Positions 24,677 through 34,164 of a stretch of 49,335 bases of DNA are shown in pieces. The notes under the pieces were generated by a model. It was given only the letters and a program-made list of their open reading frames with translations, did no database searches and was not told the origin of the DNA. Every line of letters begins with the position of its first letter. Position 1 is the first letter of the stretch. Location of the stretch: positions 1 through 49,335 of the forward strand of contig NZ_JAFEIF010000064.1 in assembly GCF_017848645.1 (NCBI RefSeq), written 5' to 3'. This stretch comes from Limnohabitans sp. Its GTDB lineage: Bacteria; Pseudomonadota; Gammaproteobacteria; Burkholderiales; Burkholderiaceae_C. Both the position numbers and the translations under genes were made by a program.

Positions 24677-25574
24677 GCCACCCGTGGTGATCGGGCGTCA
24701 AACCCCTGACGGTTTCGAAATAGATTTTTTGCATCTGACGAGTTTGTTCACCGATCTTGCCGTCACCCACTGGCAAACGGTCGATCTGAACGACTGGAAT
24801 GATTTCCTGACCCGTTCCACACAAGAACGCTTCATCTGCAAAGTACAACTCGCTGCGGTCTATCTCACGTTCCACAACAGCCCGTCCAGTGGCTTCCTGG
24901 TACAAGGTGATGACGGTATCCCTTGTAATGCTTTCCAGGATATTGCTACCGATGTGGGGGGTAATGAGCTTTCCATCACGCACCATGAAAAAACAAGCAA
25001 TCGGTGCTTCAGACACTTTGCCTGAGGGCGTCAACATCAATGCACCGTCGTAGCCGTCGGCTTTGGCTTGCAGCTGGGTCAATCGGGCGTTGTGATAATT
25101 GGCCGTCGCCTTCACACGAGGCGGGCTCGCGTTGTCAGACAATCGACTCCAGGAGCTGACCCCCAAGCTCATGCCCGTATCGGCAAATTTAGGTCGCTCC
25201 CGCGGAGAGGCGGCAGCGGTGTAACCCACTGGGCCCGTCTGGGCCATCAATCCCAGTGCCTCGATGTACACCAGAAGGCGAATGTAGACATCGTCATCGG
25301 GTTCGTTGGCACGGATCAATCCCGCCAGCTCCTGTCTGATTTTTTCTGGATCAAAAACGTGGTCAAACCGCATCACCTTCATGCCGGCCTGCAATCGCTT
25401 CAAATGCTCCGCCAAGCGAAATATCTTGAATTCACCTGTGACCGGGTTTCGATAGGCTCGAAGCCCCTCAAACAAAGCAGTCGCATACGTCATGCCCAAT
25501 GTCATGGGATGGACTTTGGCCTCGGCATAGGGCATCAACTGGCCGTTTTGCAAAATGATATTGGCTTGCCACAT
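24663..25574 (-). CDS. branched-chain amino acid aminotransferase-like enzyme (fold class IV PLP)
   Basis: 303 residues, close to IlvE length. Hallmarks are MTLGMTYATALFEGLRAY, the PLP lysine K155 in PPRVKATANYHN, and the C-terminal FLCGTGQEIIPVVQIDRL. Class IV enzymes move the amino group of branched-chain or other hydrophobic or D-amino acids to 2-oxoglutarate. Last gene of the hyuB-to-aminotransferase operon, five bases after the Bug stop. The start is the ATG at 25574; a TTG at 25583 would overlap the Bug stop. It is placed in a catabolic operon, not with ilv biosynthesis genes, so it probably deaminates a pathway intermediate. Its 3' end overlaps the convergent LysR gene. Confidence 0.88.
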   Translation of the reverse strand: MWQANIILQNGQLMPYAEAKVHPMTLGMTYATALFEGLRAYRNPVTGEFKIFRLAEHLKRLQAGMKVMRFDHVFDPEKIRQELAGLIRANEPDDDVYIRLLVYIEALGLMAQTGPVGYTAAASPRERPKFADTGMSLGVSSWSRLSDNASPPRVKATANYHNARLTQLQAKADGYDGALMLTPSGKVSEAPIACFFMVRDGKLITPHIGSNILESITRDTVITLYQEATGRAVVEREIDRSELYFADEAFLCGTGQEIIPVVQIDRLPVGDGKIGEQTRQMQKIYFETVRGLTPDHHGWLTPV

Positions 25575-25579
25575 AAGGT

Positions 25580-26548
25580 TCAATCTTTCTTGAGGCCCAG
25601 TTCGGGAATCAAACGCCCCATCTGCCGGTAAACCCCAGTCACGGATGCTGTGAATTCGGCATGACCTTGATAAGCCGTCGAGCCCTTGAGCTTGTTGACC
25701 AAGTCTGCAAATCCAGGCGTTTTGACCATGTCAGCCGCTGCGGCATTCCACTCTTTGATCACGTCAGCAGGTATGCCTGCGGGTCCAGCAACACCATAAA
25801 AGATTGGGACTGAAAGTGGGAAATTCAATTCTTTGTAGGTGGGCACGCGTGGGTATTCAGGGATTTTGTCAGGTCCGCTCTCGGCCAAAAGTCGGATGGT
25901 TCCAGCGGCTGCGTGCGACGGAAACTCGGCCGCAACCAGCGCCTGAATCTGGCCACCCAGCAAACCGTTCATGGCATCGGCACCGCCTTTGTAGGGCACG
26001 TAAGTGGCTTGTATGCCAGCCGCTCGGAATGCGGCTTGTGTAGAGATGTGGGTTCCACCGTTGGTTGCCGCTGTGGACCAGAACAATTTGTTGGGGTTGG
26101 CCTTGGCCCAAGACATCAACTCTTCAATGGTCTTGTGGGGTGAATCCGATTTGACAAACAATGGTTGCGCACTGACCAAGGTCTGAAACAAGTAGGTGAA
26201 GTCCTTGGCGGGGTCATAACTCACGGTTTGGAAATACGGCGCCACGGTGAATGGACTGGTGGTCGCCAACGCAACGGTATAGCCATCGGGCTTGGCCCTG
26301 GCCAGGAGCCCTGCCGCAATCGTGGCACCGGCTCCAGGCTTGTTGTCGACGACAACTGGCACTTTCCAGCGCTCCTTGAGGTAATCAGCGATCCAACGCG
26401 ATGACATGTCACCACCACCGCCTGGCGCAAAGCCCACAATGATCGTGATCTGTTTCGATGGGAATTTATCTGGCGCTTGGGCTTGCGCCGCAGACAAAGC
26501 CCAGAGCGATGCAATGAACATCACCATTTTTGAAATCGACATTGACAT
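25580..26548 (-). CDS. Bug/TctC family tripartite tricarboxylate receptor protein
   Basis: 322 residues. Signal peptide ISKMVMFIASLWALSAAQAQ. Ligand loops are VGFAPGGGGDMSSRWIADYL, VDNKPGAGATIA, SYDPAKDFTYL and VPYKGGADAMNGLLGGQIQ. GGAG lies six bases before the ATG at 26548; the ATG at 26560 directly follows the RraA-like stop and has no ribosome site. It is embedded inside the catabolic operon between aldolase and aminotransferase genes, which ties its ligand to that pathway more firmly than for the other Bug genes here. No tctA/tctB or TRAP membrane genes accompany it. Confidence 0.92.
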   Translation of the reverse strand: MSMSISKMVMFIASLWALSAAQAQAPDKFPSKQITIIVGFAPGGGGDMSSRWIADYLKERWKVPVVVDNKPGAGATIAAGLLARAKPDGYTVALATTSPFTVAPYFQTVSYDPAKDFTYLFQTLVSAQPLFVKSDSPHKTIEELMSWAKANPNKLFWSTAATNGGTHISTQAAFRAAGIQATYVPYKGGADAMNGLLGGQIQALVAAEFPSHAAAGTIRLLAESGPDKIPEYPRVPTYKELNFPLSVPIFYGVAGPAGIPADVIKEWNAAAADMVKTPGFADLVNKLKGSTAYQGHAEFTASVTGVYRQMGRLIPELGLKKD

Positions 26549-26560
26549 GCTGGTCTCCAT

Positions 26561-27235
26561 TTATTGATTGACAGACAAAACAAGTCCTGCACGCTCAATG
26601 GCAGCGTCTAGCCATGCAGGCGAAATTAAACCTTGTGATATGGAAGCGATGCGCAAACTCTCCTTTTCCATTTTCCGGACCACTTCTTTGGCAACGCTGG
26701 CGATGGATGCAAAGGGAACCACAACGACACCATCGTCGTCCCCCACGATCAAATCGCCAGGATGAACCGTCACACCGGCGCAGTCCATGGTCATCTGAAG
26801 CCAAGCTGGCCCATCTTTTCGGCACTGCTGCGCATAAATGCACGCAGCAAAAACTGGCCATGACTCGGCTCGCAATTTTTCCGAATCACGAACAGCGCCA
26901 TTCAGGACAATGCCGGCAAGCCCTTTGTGCATGGCTCCCATCGCCATGATTTCACCCACTGGTGCGCCCAAAGCGCCGCCCGATTGCTCCGCCACGATCA
27001 CATCACCAGGCTTGGCCTCTCGAACCGCCACATGCATCCCGAGATTGTCTGATGGCGGCAATTTCAACGTGTAAGCCGCCCCAAGCAGACGCATACCGGG
27101 TCGCAAGGGACGAACCGCTGCGTTCATGACATGGCCTGGCCCTAAAACATCACTGATGGTGGCCACAGGCAAATGGCGATAGGCCTCCATGAGTTCCTTG
27201 GAGGGGCGCTCGAAAGCAGGTCCGATCGTCAACAT
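26561..27235 (-). CDS. RraA-like protein, probable 4-hydroxy-4-methyl-2-oxoglutarate aldolase family
   Basis: 224 residues. The RraA/HMG-CHA aldolase fold signatures are present: ATISDVLGPGHVMNAAVRPL near the N-terminus, then SGGALGAPVGEIMAMGA and GLAGIVLNGAVRDSEKL, in which the RD pair holds substrate and metal. PGDLIVGDDDGVVVVP is the C-terminal hallmark. True RraA inhibits RNase E and lacks the extended C-terminal helix seen here (ASVAKEVVRKMEKESLR), so an aldolase or oxaloacetate-decarboxylase role producing pyruvate is more likely. Three bases after the TPP enzyme stop, with GAGAGG in that gene's tail serving as ribosome site. Confidence 0.87.
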   Translation of the reverse strand: MLTIGPAFERPSKELMEAYRHLPVATISDVLGPGHVMNAAVRPLRPGMRLLGAAYTLKLPPSDNLGMHVAVREAKPGDVIVAEQSGGALGAPVGEIMAMGAMHKGLAGIVLNGAVRDSEKLRAESWPVFAACIYAQQCRKDGPAWLQMTMDCAGVTVHPGDLIVGDDDGVVVVPFASIASVAKEVVRKMEKESLRIASISQGLISPAWLDAAIERAGLVLSVNQ

Positions 27236-27238
27236 GTC

Positions 27239-28861
27239 TTAGCCTCTCATAGCCTTGAGCTGATGTGCATACCCCGATGCATCAATCTGCACATCAATCA
27301 GACACGGCCCATTGGCATCGAGGGCCGTTTGCAGCGCTTGCTTGTAGTCAGCTTCATTGTGAACCGAGAAGCCCAAACCACCCAAAGCTTGCATGGCACC
27401 CGCAAAGTCATGCCGACGCCATCGAACGCCCCGAGTCGGCAATTGCCGACTCTGCTGCTTGATGTCAATGAGCGACAGTGCGCTGTCGTTGAAAACAACG
27501 ACCACGATTTTGGCTTGCGTCTCGACAGCCGTGCACAGTTCACCCATGCACATCATCAGGCCGCCATCACCCGTGAAACACATGACCGCTTGTGTGGGAT
27601 CGTCCAAAGCACTGGCTATCGCAGCAGGCAATGCGAAGGCCATAGAAGCCAAACCGTTGGATATGAGCACATCACCAGGCCGGGTGCTGGGGAAAAAAGC
27701 GGTGGCTGAAAACATGTGTGCGCCTGCGTCGACAGACATGCGAGGCAGGATTTGTTTGTCGGCACACGCCTGCGCTGCCAATTGCACCACTCGGTCAGGT
27801 GCCACACCGTATTGCACTGGTGGATAGGCCAGCTTCTCTTGCACTTGGGTTCGAATGTCCAACCATTGCGAAGGTTGCCAGCCAGATTGGTAATCCAGGA
27901 GTGTGGCATTCAATTGACCCAGGATGGCATCCAGTGATCCGGTCACTCGGGCATCAGGTTGAACATAGTGCACCAGGTGCGTAACCGCTGCAATATCGCA
28001 AACCGCTTTGCCATAGCGCCAGGGTTGCAAGATCATTTCTACGGGGTCCAATCCGATCAAGACCATCAGGTCTGACTGCGCAATACAGTCCGCCTCTTGG
28101 AGTCCACCCGTGAAAACCCCCACGACCTGTGGATCTTCATCGGAAACCACCCCTTTGGCTTTGTAGGTTGGCAAGACAGGACAGGCCAGCAATTTCGCCA
28201 ATTGCCTGACTTTCCGGGCATGCAGCCGGGCCTCCAGTCCTACAATCAATACCGGTTTTTGGGCGCGACCTATGAGTTTTTGAACCGCTGCAAGGTCTTG
28301 CGGTGAAAACACCAACTCATCAGAGAGTGTCGGCGCAATGGCCAAGACCGGCACCAAACGTTTCGCAGTTTCACCCGTCAACTCAATGTGCACCGGCCCA
28401 AAAGGTGCAGATGTCGCCAGCGCCAGCATGGCGTCGATCTCGGCCACAGGATCAGCCCCTTCGAGCCGACTGAAGCCTTTGACCACAGGCGACAACATGT
28501 CCTTTTGATCGAACACCTGGTGGGTGATGTAGCTCAGTTGCTTGGGTGTGAAGCCATCGGTGATCACGAGCACGGGCGCACGGTCCAGCGATGCGTAGGC
28601 CACACCGTTTGCACCATTGGCGACACCAGGCCCTTTGGTCATGATGGCCACGCCGGGTATGCCGGTGGTCTCGGCCATGGCTCCGGCCATCATGACTGCC
28701 GCATTTTCGGACTTCGTCAAAACAAAATCGATGCCCAACTGGGCGGCGGCTTCGATCACATCCAAAGAGGAGCCGCCACCGGGCAATCCGAATATTCGTT
28801 TGACACCCGCCTCGCTGAGCGCGCGTGCCAAGGCTTGGGCTGTCGTGATGGTATTTTCCAT
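27239..28861 (-). CDS. thiamine diphosphate-dependent enzyme, acetolactate synthase large-subunit-like / 2-oxoacid decarboxylase
   Basis: 540 residues. The three-domain TPP architecture is visible: the N-terminal Pyr domain with catalytic Glu E52 (VLTKSENAAVMMAGAMA) and GPGVANGANGVAYASLDRAP; a central domain at about 185-320; and the C-terminal PP domain with GDG (431-433) and N458 binding Mg-TPP. Start MENTITTAQ at 28861 has AAGGG upstream. No acetolactate-synthase small subunit is nearby, and the operon context (aldehyde dehydrogenase, aminotransferase) favours decarboxylation of a 2-oxoacid to an aldehyde over acetolactate synthesis. Substrate unknown. Confidence 0.88.
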   Translation of the reverse strand: MENTITTAQALARALSEAGVKRIFGLPGGGSSLDVIEAAAQLGIDFVLTKSENAAVMMAGAMAETTGIPGVAIMTKGPGVANGANGVAYASLDRAPVLVITDGFTPKQLSYITHQVFDQKDMLSPVVKGFSRLEGADPVAEIDAMLALATSAPFGPVHIELTGETAKRLVPVLAIAPTLSDELVFSPQDLAAVQKLIGRAQKPVLIVGLEARLHARKVRQLAKLLACPVLPTYKAKGVVSDEDPQVVGVFTGGLQEADCIAQSDLMVLIGLDPVEMILQPWRYGKAVCDIAAVTHLVHYVQPDARVTGSLDAILGQLNATLLDYQSGWQPSQWLDIRTQVQEKLAYPPVQYGVAPDRVVQLAAQACADKQILPRMSVDAGAHMFSATAFFPSTRPGDVLISNGLASMAFALPAAIASALDDPTQAVMCFTGDGGLMMCMGELCTAVETQAKIVVVVFNDSALSLIDIKQQSRQLPTRGVRWRRHDFAGAMQALGGLGFSVHNEADYKQALQTALDANGPCLIDVQIDASGYAHQLKAMRG

Positions 28862-28872
28862 GTCAAAGCCCT

Positions 28873-30351
28873 TTATCGCCTGATGTACGGATTGGCGGCA
28901 GGCCCGCCGGTGTAAATCCAAACGCTCTTGACCTGCAAGTAATCATGAATCGCATCCAGTCCGTTTTCACGCCCCATTCCGGAAGACTTGAACCCCCCGA
29001 AAGGTGAGGTGTAACTTGTGGAACGGTATGTGTTGACCCAGACAGTCCCCGCCACCAGCCTGTTGGACATGTCCACTGCCCGGCGCAAATTCTCAGTCCA
29101 CACACCTGCTGCCAAGCCATACTGGGTGCCATTGGCAATGCGAACAGCATCGTCATCGTCCTTGAATTTGATGACACTCAGTACGGGGCCGAACACCTCC
29201 TCCTGAGCGATGCGCATGTCGGGCGTCACGTTCACAAAAATGGTGGGTTGCACAAAGAAGCCTTTGGCACCTTCAGGACCTTGAGCAACGGCCCCGCCCA
29301 TGACGCAATGAGCACCTTCATTCTTGGCAATCTCGATGTAATCGAGCACCTTGCGAAATTGCTGCTCGGTGGTGATCGGGCCAAGCTGTGTATCTGGGGA
29401 CATGGGGTCGCCAAATCGCGCGGTGCTGGCCAATGCCACCAACTTTTCCACAAAAACATCATGGATCGATTCGTGGACCAGCAAGCGAGAGCCTGCAATG
29501 CAGGTTTGACCGCTGGCGGCAAAGATGCCCGAAATGGCCCCTGACAGGGCGTCCTCGATCCGGGCGTCCTCAAAAACAATGTTGGCTGACTTACCGCCCA
29601 GCTCCAAGGTCACATGTTTGAAGTCCGCTGCTGCAGCCACATTGACCCGCCGACCACCTGACTCTCCCCCCGTGAAGGCCACTTTGCGCACCAAGGGGTG
29701 TGTGACCAAAGCTTCGCCCACATCCGACCCTAAGCCCGTGACGACGTTGATCAATCCTGCAGGCAAGCCCGCCTGGACAGCCAAAGCTGCAAACTCCAGC
29801 GTGGATGCAGAGGTGTATTCAGAGGGCTTGATCACCACCGCGTTGCCTGCAGCCAATGCTGGCGCGACCTTCCATGCCAACAAGAGCAAAGGTGAGTTCC
29901 AGGGCGTGATGCAGGCGGTCACGCCGATGGGTTCATAACGCGTGAAATTGAGCACATTCGGCTTGTCAATGGGCGGCACTGTCCCCTGCACCTTGTCTGC
30001 CAGCCCGCCGAAATAGCGAAACCACTCGACCAAATACTTACACTGATTGCTCATTTCAGCGTAGAGTTTTCCGTTGTCACGCACCTCAATTTCAGCCAGC
30101 CGTGGCGCATGCTCCAGCAACACATCGGCAAACCGCACCAAGGCCTGACCGCGCTGCGATGGCGTCATGCGTGACCAAGCCCCTTGGCGCATGGCCCGCT
30201 CGGCTGCCTGAACGGCTTGGTCGACATCCTGCTGATTTCCCAAGGGTATTTCGGCCCATTTTTCACCGGAATAGGGGTTGACTGAATCCAGCCAACGCCC
30301 GGACGAGGGATTGACCCACTCCCCGTCAATGAACATCGAATAACGCTTCAT
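28873..30351 (-). CDS. NAD(P)-dependent aldehyde dehydrogenase
   Basis: 492 residues, standard length. Catalytic C284 (SGQTCIAGSR), general base E250 (TLELGGKSAN), oxyanion N152 (TPWNSP) and cofactor-binding K175 (VVIKPSE) are all present, as is the C-terminal FGGFKSSGMGRENG. It oxidises an aldehyde to its carboxylic acid in the cytoplasm. Eleven bases before the TPP enzyme and ten after HyuA. The pairing suggests that it removes the aldehyde formed by the TPP decarboxylase. The closest subfamily by eye is the betaine/4-hydroxymuconic semialdehyde type, but specificity cannot be read. Confidence 0.92.
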   Translation of the reverse strand: MKRYSMFIDGEWVNPSSGRWLDSVNPYSGEKWAEIPLGNQQDVDQAVQAAERAMRQGAWSRMTPSQRGQALVRFADVLLEHAPRLAEIEVRDNGKLYAEMSNQCKYLVEWFRYFGGLADKVQGTVPPIDKPNVLNFTRYEPIGVTACITPWNSPLLLLAWKVAPALAAGNAVVIKPSEYTSASTLEFAALAVQAGLPAGLINVVTGLGSDVGEALVTHPLVRKVAFTGGESGGRRVNVAAAADFKHVTLELGGKSANIVFEDARIEDALSGAISGIFAASGQTCIAGSRLLVHESIHDVFVEKLVALASTARFGDPMSPDTQLGPITTEQQFRKVLDYIEIAKNEGAHCVMGGAVAQGPEGAKGFFVQPTIFVNVTPDMRIAQEEVFGPVLSVIKFKDDDDAVRIANGTQYGLAAGVWTENLRRAVDMSNRLVAGTVWVNTYRSTSYTSPFGGFKSSGMGRENGLDAIHDYLQVKSVWIYTGGPAANPYIRR

Positions 30352-30361
30352 TTACAAGCTT

Positions 30362-32488
30362 TCAAAAAGACTGAAGGGCAAGGTCAATGCGCAAATTCAA
30401 ATGCGCATCGACCGTCACCCGAGCCAAGTGGGGAATGACCACCGTTGATTCGCGCTCTTCAATGATGGCAGGGCCTTCCAGGACAGCGCCTACGGCCAGC
30501 AAATGGCGGGCATACACCGGTGTGGTCACGAATTCTTTTTTCACGACACAAAAGACGGGGCGATGCCCTTTGAGAGCATGGGCCGCTTGGGGTAAAACCG
30601 CTTCATCCCCTGAATCGGCCACTTGCAGCAAATCGGGGGACGGCCCTTGCACAACCACACGCCAAGACACCACTTCGGCAGGCGTATCTTTTTCAGTGCG
30701 GCCGTACAAGTGTTGGTAACACGCGGAAAAACCTTGCGCCATGCTGTCCACCAGATTGGCCATGGGTGACATCATGTCCACCGGCACCTCCACCTCGTAC
30801 CCCTGCCCCACATAGCGCATGGCCGCACTCACCTTGACACGACACTGGTCTGATGTCAGGCCAGAGTGCGCCATCATCGCCATGCCTTTCTTGTGCAAAC
30901 CATCCACCAATTCTTTGACTTTGGCGGCATCGAGTTGCGTCAATGTAGAAATCTGTGCCTGGACAAACTGAAATGACATGGGCGATGCCAAAAATCCAAA
31001 GGCCGATGCCACGCCAGCCCCTCGCGGAATGAGAACGTGACGCATGTCCAGTTTCATGGCCACATGACACGCATGAACAGGTCCGGCTCCACCAATGGGC
31101 ACCATGGCGTAATGGGATGCTTTGAGTCCTTTTTCCAACGCGTGAATGCTGGCCGCCTGAGCCATGGCTTCATTGACGGTTTCATGAATGCCAAATGCCG
31201 CATCAACAATGGACAATGACAAAGGTTGCGCGATTTGAGTGTCGATGGCATGGCTCGCTGCGGCCAGATTCAATGGCATGTCGCCACCCAAAAATGACCC
31301 CGCATCCAAATAGCCCAGAACCAGGTCTGCGTCTGTGACCGTCGCATCTTGTCCACCCTGCCCATAACAGGCAGGACCGGGAACGGCACTTGAACTGTCA
31401 GGTCCGACCTGAATCAAACCCAATTGATTGACCCGGGAAATACTGCCGCCGCCTGAGCCAATCTCGATCATGTCGATCGCCGGCACCTTCAGGGGTATGC
31501 CACTGCCTTTGCGAAAACGCTGCAAGCGAGCGACCTCAAAATCGTTGATGACCTGCGACTCAGAGCCATTGATCAGACACGCTTTAGCGGTCGTACCCCC
31601 CATGTCAAAACACAGAACATCGTTCAAGCCAGCCATTTTCCCGATCAATGATGTGGCCTGCACGCCACCGGCGGGACCCGATTGCACCAGTCGAATCGGA
31701 TAGGCCATGGCCGTCGTGTAATGGACCGTGCCACCATCCGATTGCATGAGATACAAGTCCTTTTGGATGCCCATGCTTTTGAGCCCCTGGATCAGACCGG
31801 AAATGTATTTTTCAAACAAGGGCTGAACATACGCATTGCACACCGCCGTTGCTGTCCGCTCGTACTCACCAATTTCAGGCATGACTTCGCTGGAGATGCA
31901 AATGGTCACGTCGGGCAGCAGCGCCTGCAATATTTCCTTGGCCTTCAATTCATGGGCATCGTGCCGGAAGGCATGCAAAAAGCAAATCGCGACCGCCTGA
32001 GCACCGGCCTCACGGATTTGCAGTGCGATGGGTTCAAGCGCTGCTTCGTCCAGGGGTACCACCACGGTGCCATCAAATGCCACCCGTTCATTGACTTCAA
32101 AGCGAAGCGATCGCGGCACCAAAGGCTCGACTGGCGTTAAAAATAAATCATAGATGTCGTAGCGCCATTCACGTGCAATTTGCAGCACATCCCGAAAACC
32201 CTGGGTGGTCACCAATGCGGTCACAACACCTTTTCGCTCGATCAATGCATTCGCCACCAACGTAGTGCCATGAATGATGTTCTCCACTTGCTCGGGTAAG
32301 ACACCGTTGTTTTTTGTGATCAGGCCAACCCCGGTCAACACCCCTTCGGAGGGGTCGTGCGGTGTTGTCAACACCTTCTCATTGACCAAGAGACCTTGCG
32401 AGTCAATCATGACCAAATCGGTGAATGTTCCCCCAATGTCTACCCCAATCCGGTAGGGTCCTTTCATTGCCATCATTTCACTGCTCAT
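30362..32488 (-). CDS. hyuA: hydantoinase/oxoprolinase subunit A family protein
   Basis: 708 residues, the normal length for HyuA/N-methylhydantoinase A. The ATP-binding phosphate loop is GVDIGGTFTDLVMID near the N-terminus. Further typical segments are HGTTLVANALIERKG, YLMQSDGGTVHYTTAMAYPI, SGPAGGVQATSLIG, DMGGTTAKACLI and GGAGPVHACHVA. With subunit B it performs ATP-dependent hydrolysis of a cyclic amide (5-oxoproline, hydantoin, caprolactam) or, in relatives, ATP-dependent carboxylation. It overlaps hyuB by four bases (ATGA), with AAGG nine bases upstream of its start. Confidence 0.92.
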   Translation of the reverse strand: MSSEMMAMKGPYRIGVDIGGTFTDLVMIDSQGLLVNEKVLTTPHDPSEGVLTGVGLITKNNGVLPEQVENIIHGTTLVANALIERKGVVTALVTTQGFRDVLQIAREWRYDIYDLFLTPVEPLVPRSLRFEVNERVAFDGTVVVPLDEAALEPIALQIREAGAQAVAICFLHAFRHDAHELKAKEILQALLPDVTICISSEVMPEIGEYERTATAVCNAYVQPLFEKYISGLIQGLKSMGIQKDLYLMQSDGGTVHYTTAMAYPIRLVQSGPAGGVQATSLIGKMAGLNDVLCFDMGGTTAKACLINGSESQVINDFEVARLQRFRKGSGIPLKVPAIDMIEIGSGGGSISRVNQLGLIQVGPDSSSAVPGPACYGQGGQDATVTDADLVLGYLDAGSFLGGDMPLNLAAASHAIDTQIAQPLSLSIVDAAFGIHETVNEAMAQAASIHALEKGLKASHYAMVPIGGAGPVHACHVAMKLDMRHVLIPRGAGVASAFGFLASPMSFQFVQAQISTLTQLDAAKVKELVDGLHKKGMAMMAHSGLTSDQCRVKVSAAMRYVGQGYEVEVPVDMMSPMANLVDSMAQGFSACYQHLYGRTEKDTPAEVVSWRVVVQGPSPDLLQVADSGDEAVLPQAAHALKGHRPVFCVVKKEFVTTPVYARHLLAVGAVLEGPAIIEERESTVVIPHLARVTVDAHLNLRIDLALQSF

Positions 32489-34164
32489 GAAGATTTGCCT
32501 TTGTTTGCATTCAGCATTTGTTTGATTTCGGACTCGGTCAAACCATAATCGCGCTTAGCGCTTGCAACAGAAACCACGCCATCGATCAGATCTCTTTTGA
32601 CCGCAGAACGCTCACGCAGATGAGCAGGAGACATGCCACCACCACCGGGAGTTTCAAACGTCACAACCTGACCCTCTTGCATGCTGATGACCGATTTGGC
32701 GGGAATTTTCACGCCGTCCAATAAATCAAGCCCCGCTGCCCCGTCGAGTCCACCCAGAAAGCCTCTTGGCGGATGCTTGACCCGCTCATGACGAATCATG
32801 AAAGTCAAAGGTTCGGGTGACAAAGATTTGAATGAAATGCGCTGGCCCAATCCTCCTCTGTGCAAACCCGCACCGCCACTGTCCACCAGCAAACTTTTTT
32901 CAGTCACCAGCATGGGGGTCTGATTTTCAAATTGCTCAATCGGGCTGTTGGCGACGTTGGTGGGGAAACTCAAACAGGCAGGACCATCGCTGGTGGCTCT
33001 GGCTCCATAACCGCCACTCATGAAAAACATCTTCACAAACTTGCGTTGGGATCGGTCAACCCCTTTGAAGTAGACATTCCAGATCGGTGAACCGCTGTCC
33101 GCAATGATTTTGTTGGGCATCATTTTGGAAAGCGCTCCAAAAATGACGAACGGCAAATAGTGACCCGAAAGATGCCGCCCCCAGACGGGCGCTGGACGTG
33201 TTGGATTCACCAAACAGCCCTCTGGCGCCAAGATGGTCAATGGACGCAGTCCACCATCGTTGTTGGGGGATGCTGGGTCAAAAGCACACTTGACCGCATA
33301 GGCACTGTAAGCGAATGTGAAATTCATCACGGAGTTGATCGGCTTGTCGATTTGTGCATCCGTGCCTGAATAATCGATCACCAATTCGGAGCCTTTTTTG
33401 CGAACCGTGCAGCAAATCCTCAATGATTTCTCAAACCCATCCGCCATGACCTGGTCATCGAACTCACCATCGGGCATGGATTCCAGCATTCTGCGCATGC
33501 TGTTTTCTGAACGCAGCAGTATCTGATCCGTGACTGCCGTCAAATCATCGATGCTTTCTTGTTGCAGCAATGCCAACAATTTGTTTTGGGCCAACTCGTA
33601 AGCGGCAAACTGCGCACGGATGTCTCCAAGGGTTTCCAGAGGCTCTCGTAAATTTTCTTTGATGAAAGAAACAACATCCAAATTCTCTTCACCCCGTCTG
33701 CAAATTTTGAGAACGGGGATGCACAAGCCTTCCTCATACGCATCTTTGGCAAAAGGATTGGGGGCTCCGCCAATGTCAACCGTGTGGAAGGTTGAGCCGA
33801 CAAATGCCACCAACTCTGCACCGCGAAAAATTGGCCGAACCATGGTGATGTCGTTCAGATGTCCAGTACCCAACCATGGGTCATTGGAAATCAAGACGTC
33901 ACCAGGCTCCAGGGTGTGCTTGGGATAGCGCTCCAGCATGGCTGCCAGAGTTCGTGGCATGGTTCCTAAAAATGAGGGGATTGACCGGGATGACTGAGCA
34001 AAGACCCTGCCGTTGGCATCCATCAATGAACAGGCCAAGTCCCAGTTCTCACGAACGACCACCGAAAACGAAGTGCGAACAAAGGTTTGAGCGACCTCAT
34101 CCATCAACCCCGTCAAGCGTTGCCAAATAATTCCAAGTTGCAGTGCGCTGATGCTTTTTCCCAT
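32485..34164 (-). CDS. hyuB: hydantoinase/oxoprolinase subunit B family protein
   Basis: 559 residues. Recognised by the N-terminal LQLGIIWQRLTGLMDEVAQT, then VRTSFSVVVRENWDLACSLM, PGDVLISNDPWLGTGHLNDI, HTVDIGGAPNPFAKDAYEEG and C-terminal GLHRGGLGQRISF and FETPGGGG segments. It is the partner of HyuA and carries the ring-opening site. First gene of a seven-gene operon that runs to the aminotransferase with gaps of 0-11 bp. Divergent from a Bug receptor gene across a 203-bp region with several dyads. Substrate cannot be assigned; relatives include caprolactamase, N-methylhydantoinase and acetophenone carboxylase. Confidence 0.92.
   Translation of the reverse strand: MGKSISALQLGIIWQRLTGLMDEVAQTFVRTSFSVVVRENWDLACSLMDANGRVFAQSSRSIPSFLGTMPRTLAAMLERYPKHTLEPGDVLISNDPWLGTGHLNDITMVRPIFRGAELVAFVGSTFHTVDIGGAPNPFAKDAYEEGLCIPVLKICRRGEENLDVVSFIKENLREPLETLGDIRAQFAAYELAQNKLLALLQQESIDDLTAVTDQILLRSENSMRRMLESMPDGEFDDQVMADGFEKSLRICCTVRKKGSELVIDYSGTDAQIDKPINSVMNFTFAYSAYAVKCAFDPASPNNDGGLRPLTILAPEGCLVNPTRPAPVWGRHLSGHYLPFVIFGALSKMMPNKIIADSGSPIWNVYFKGVDRSQRKFVKMFFMSGGYGARATSDGPACLSFPTNVANSPIEQFENQTPMLVTEKSLLVDSGGAGLHRGGLGQRISFKSLSPEPLTFMIRHERVKHPPRGFLGGLDGAAGLDLLDGVKIPAKSVISMQEGQVVTFETPGGGGMSPAHLRERSAVKRDLIDGVVSVASAKRDYGLTESEIKQMLNANKGKSS

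Noticed and set aside
26561..27235. Calling the RraA-like protein an RNase E inhibitor
   Set aside because: Its placement in a catabolic operon and the extended C-terminal helix favour the aldolase branch of the family.
27239..28861. Calling the TPP enzyme acetolactate synthase (ilvB)
   Set aside because: No regulatory small subunit or ilv biosynthetic neighbours, and the operon has an aldehyde dehydrogenase; the catalytic Glu alone does not separate synthase from decarboxylase.
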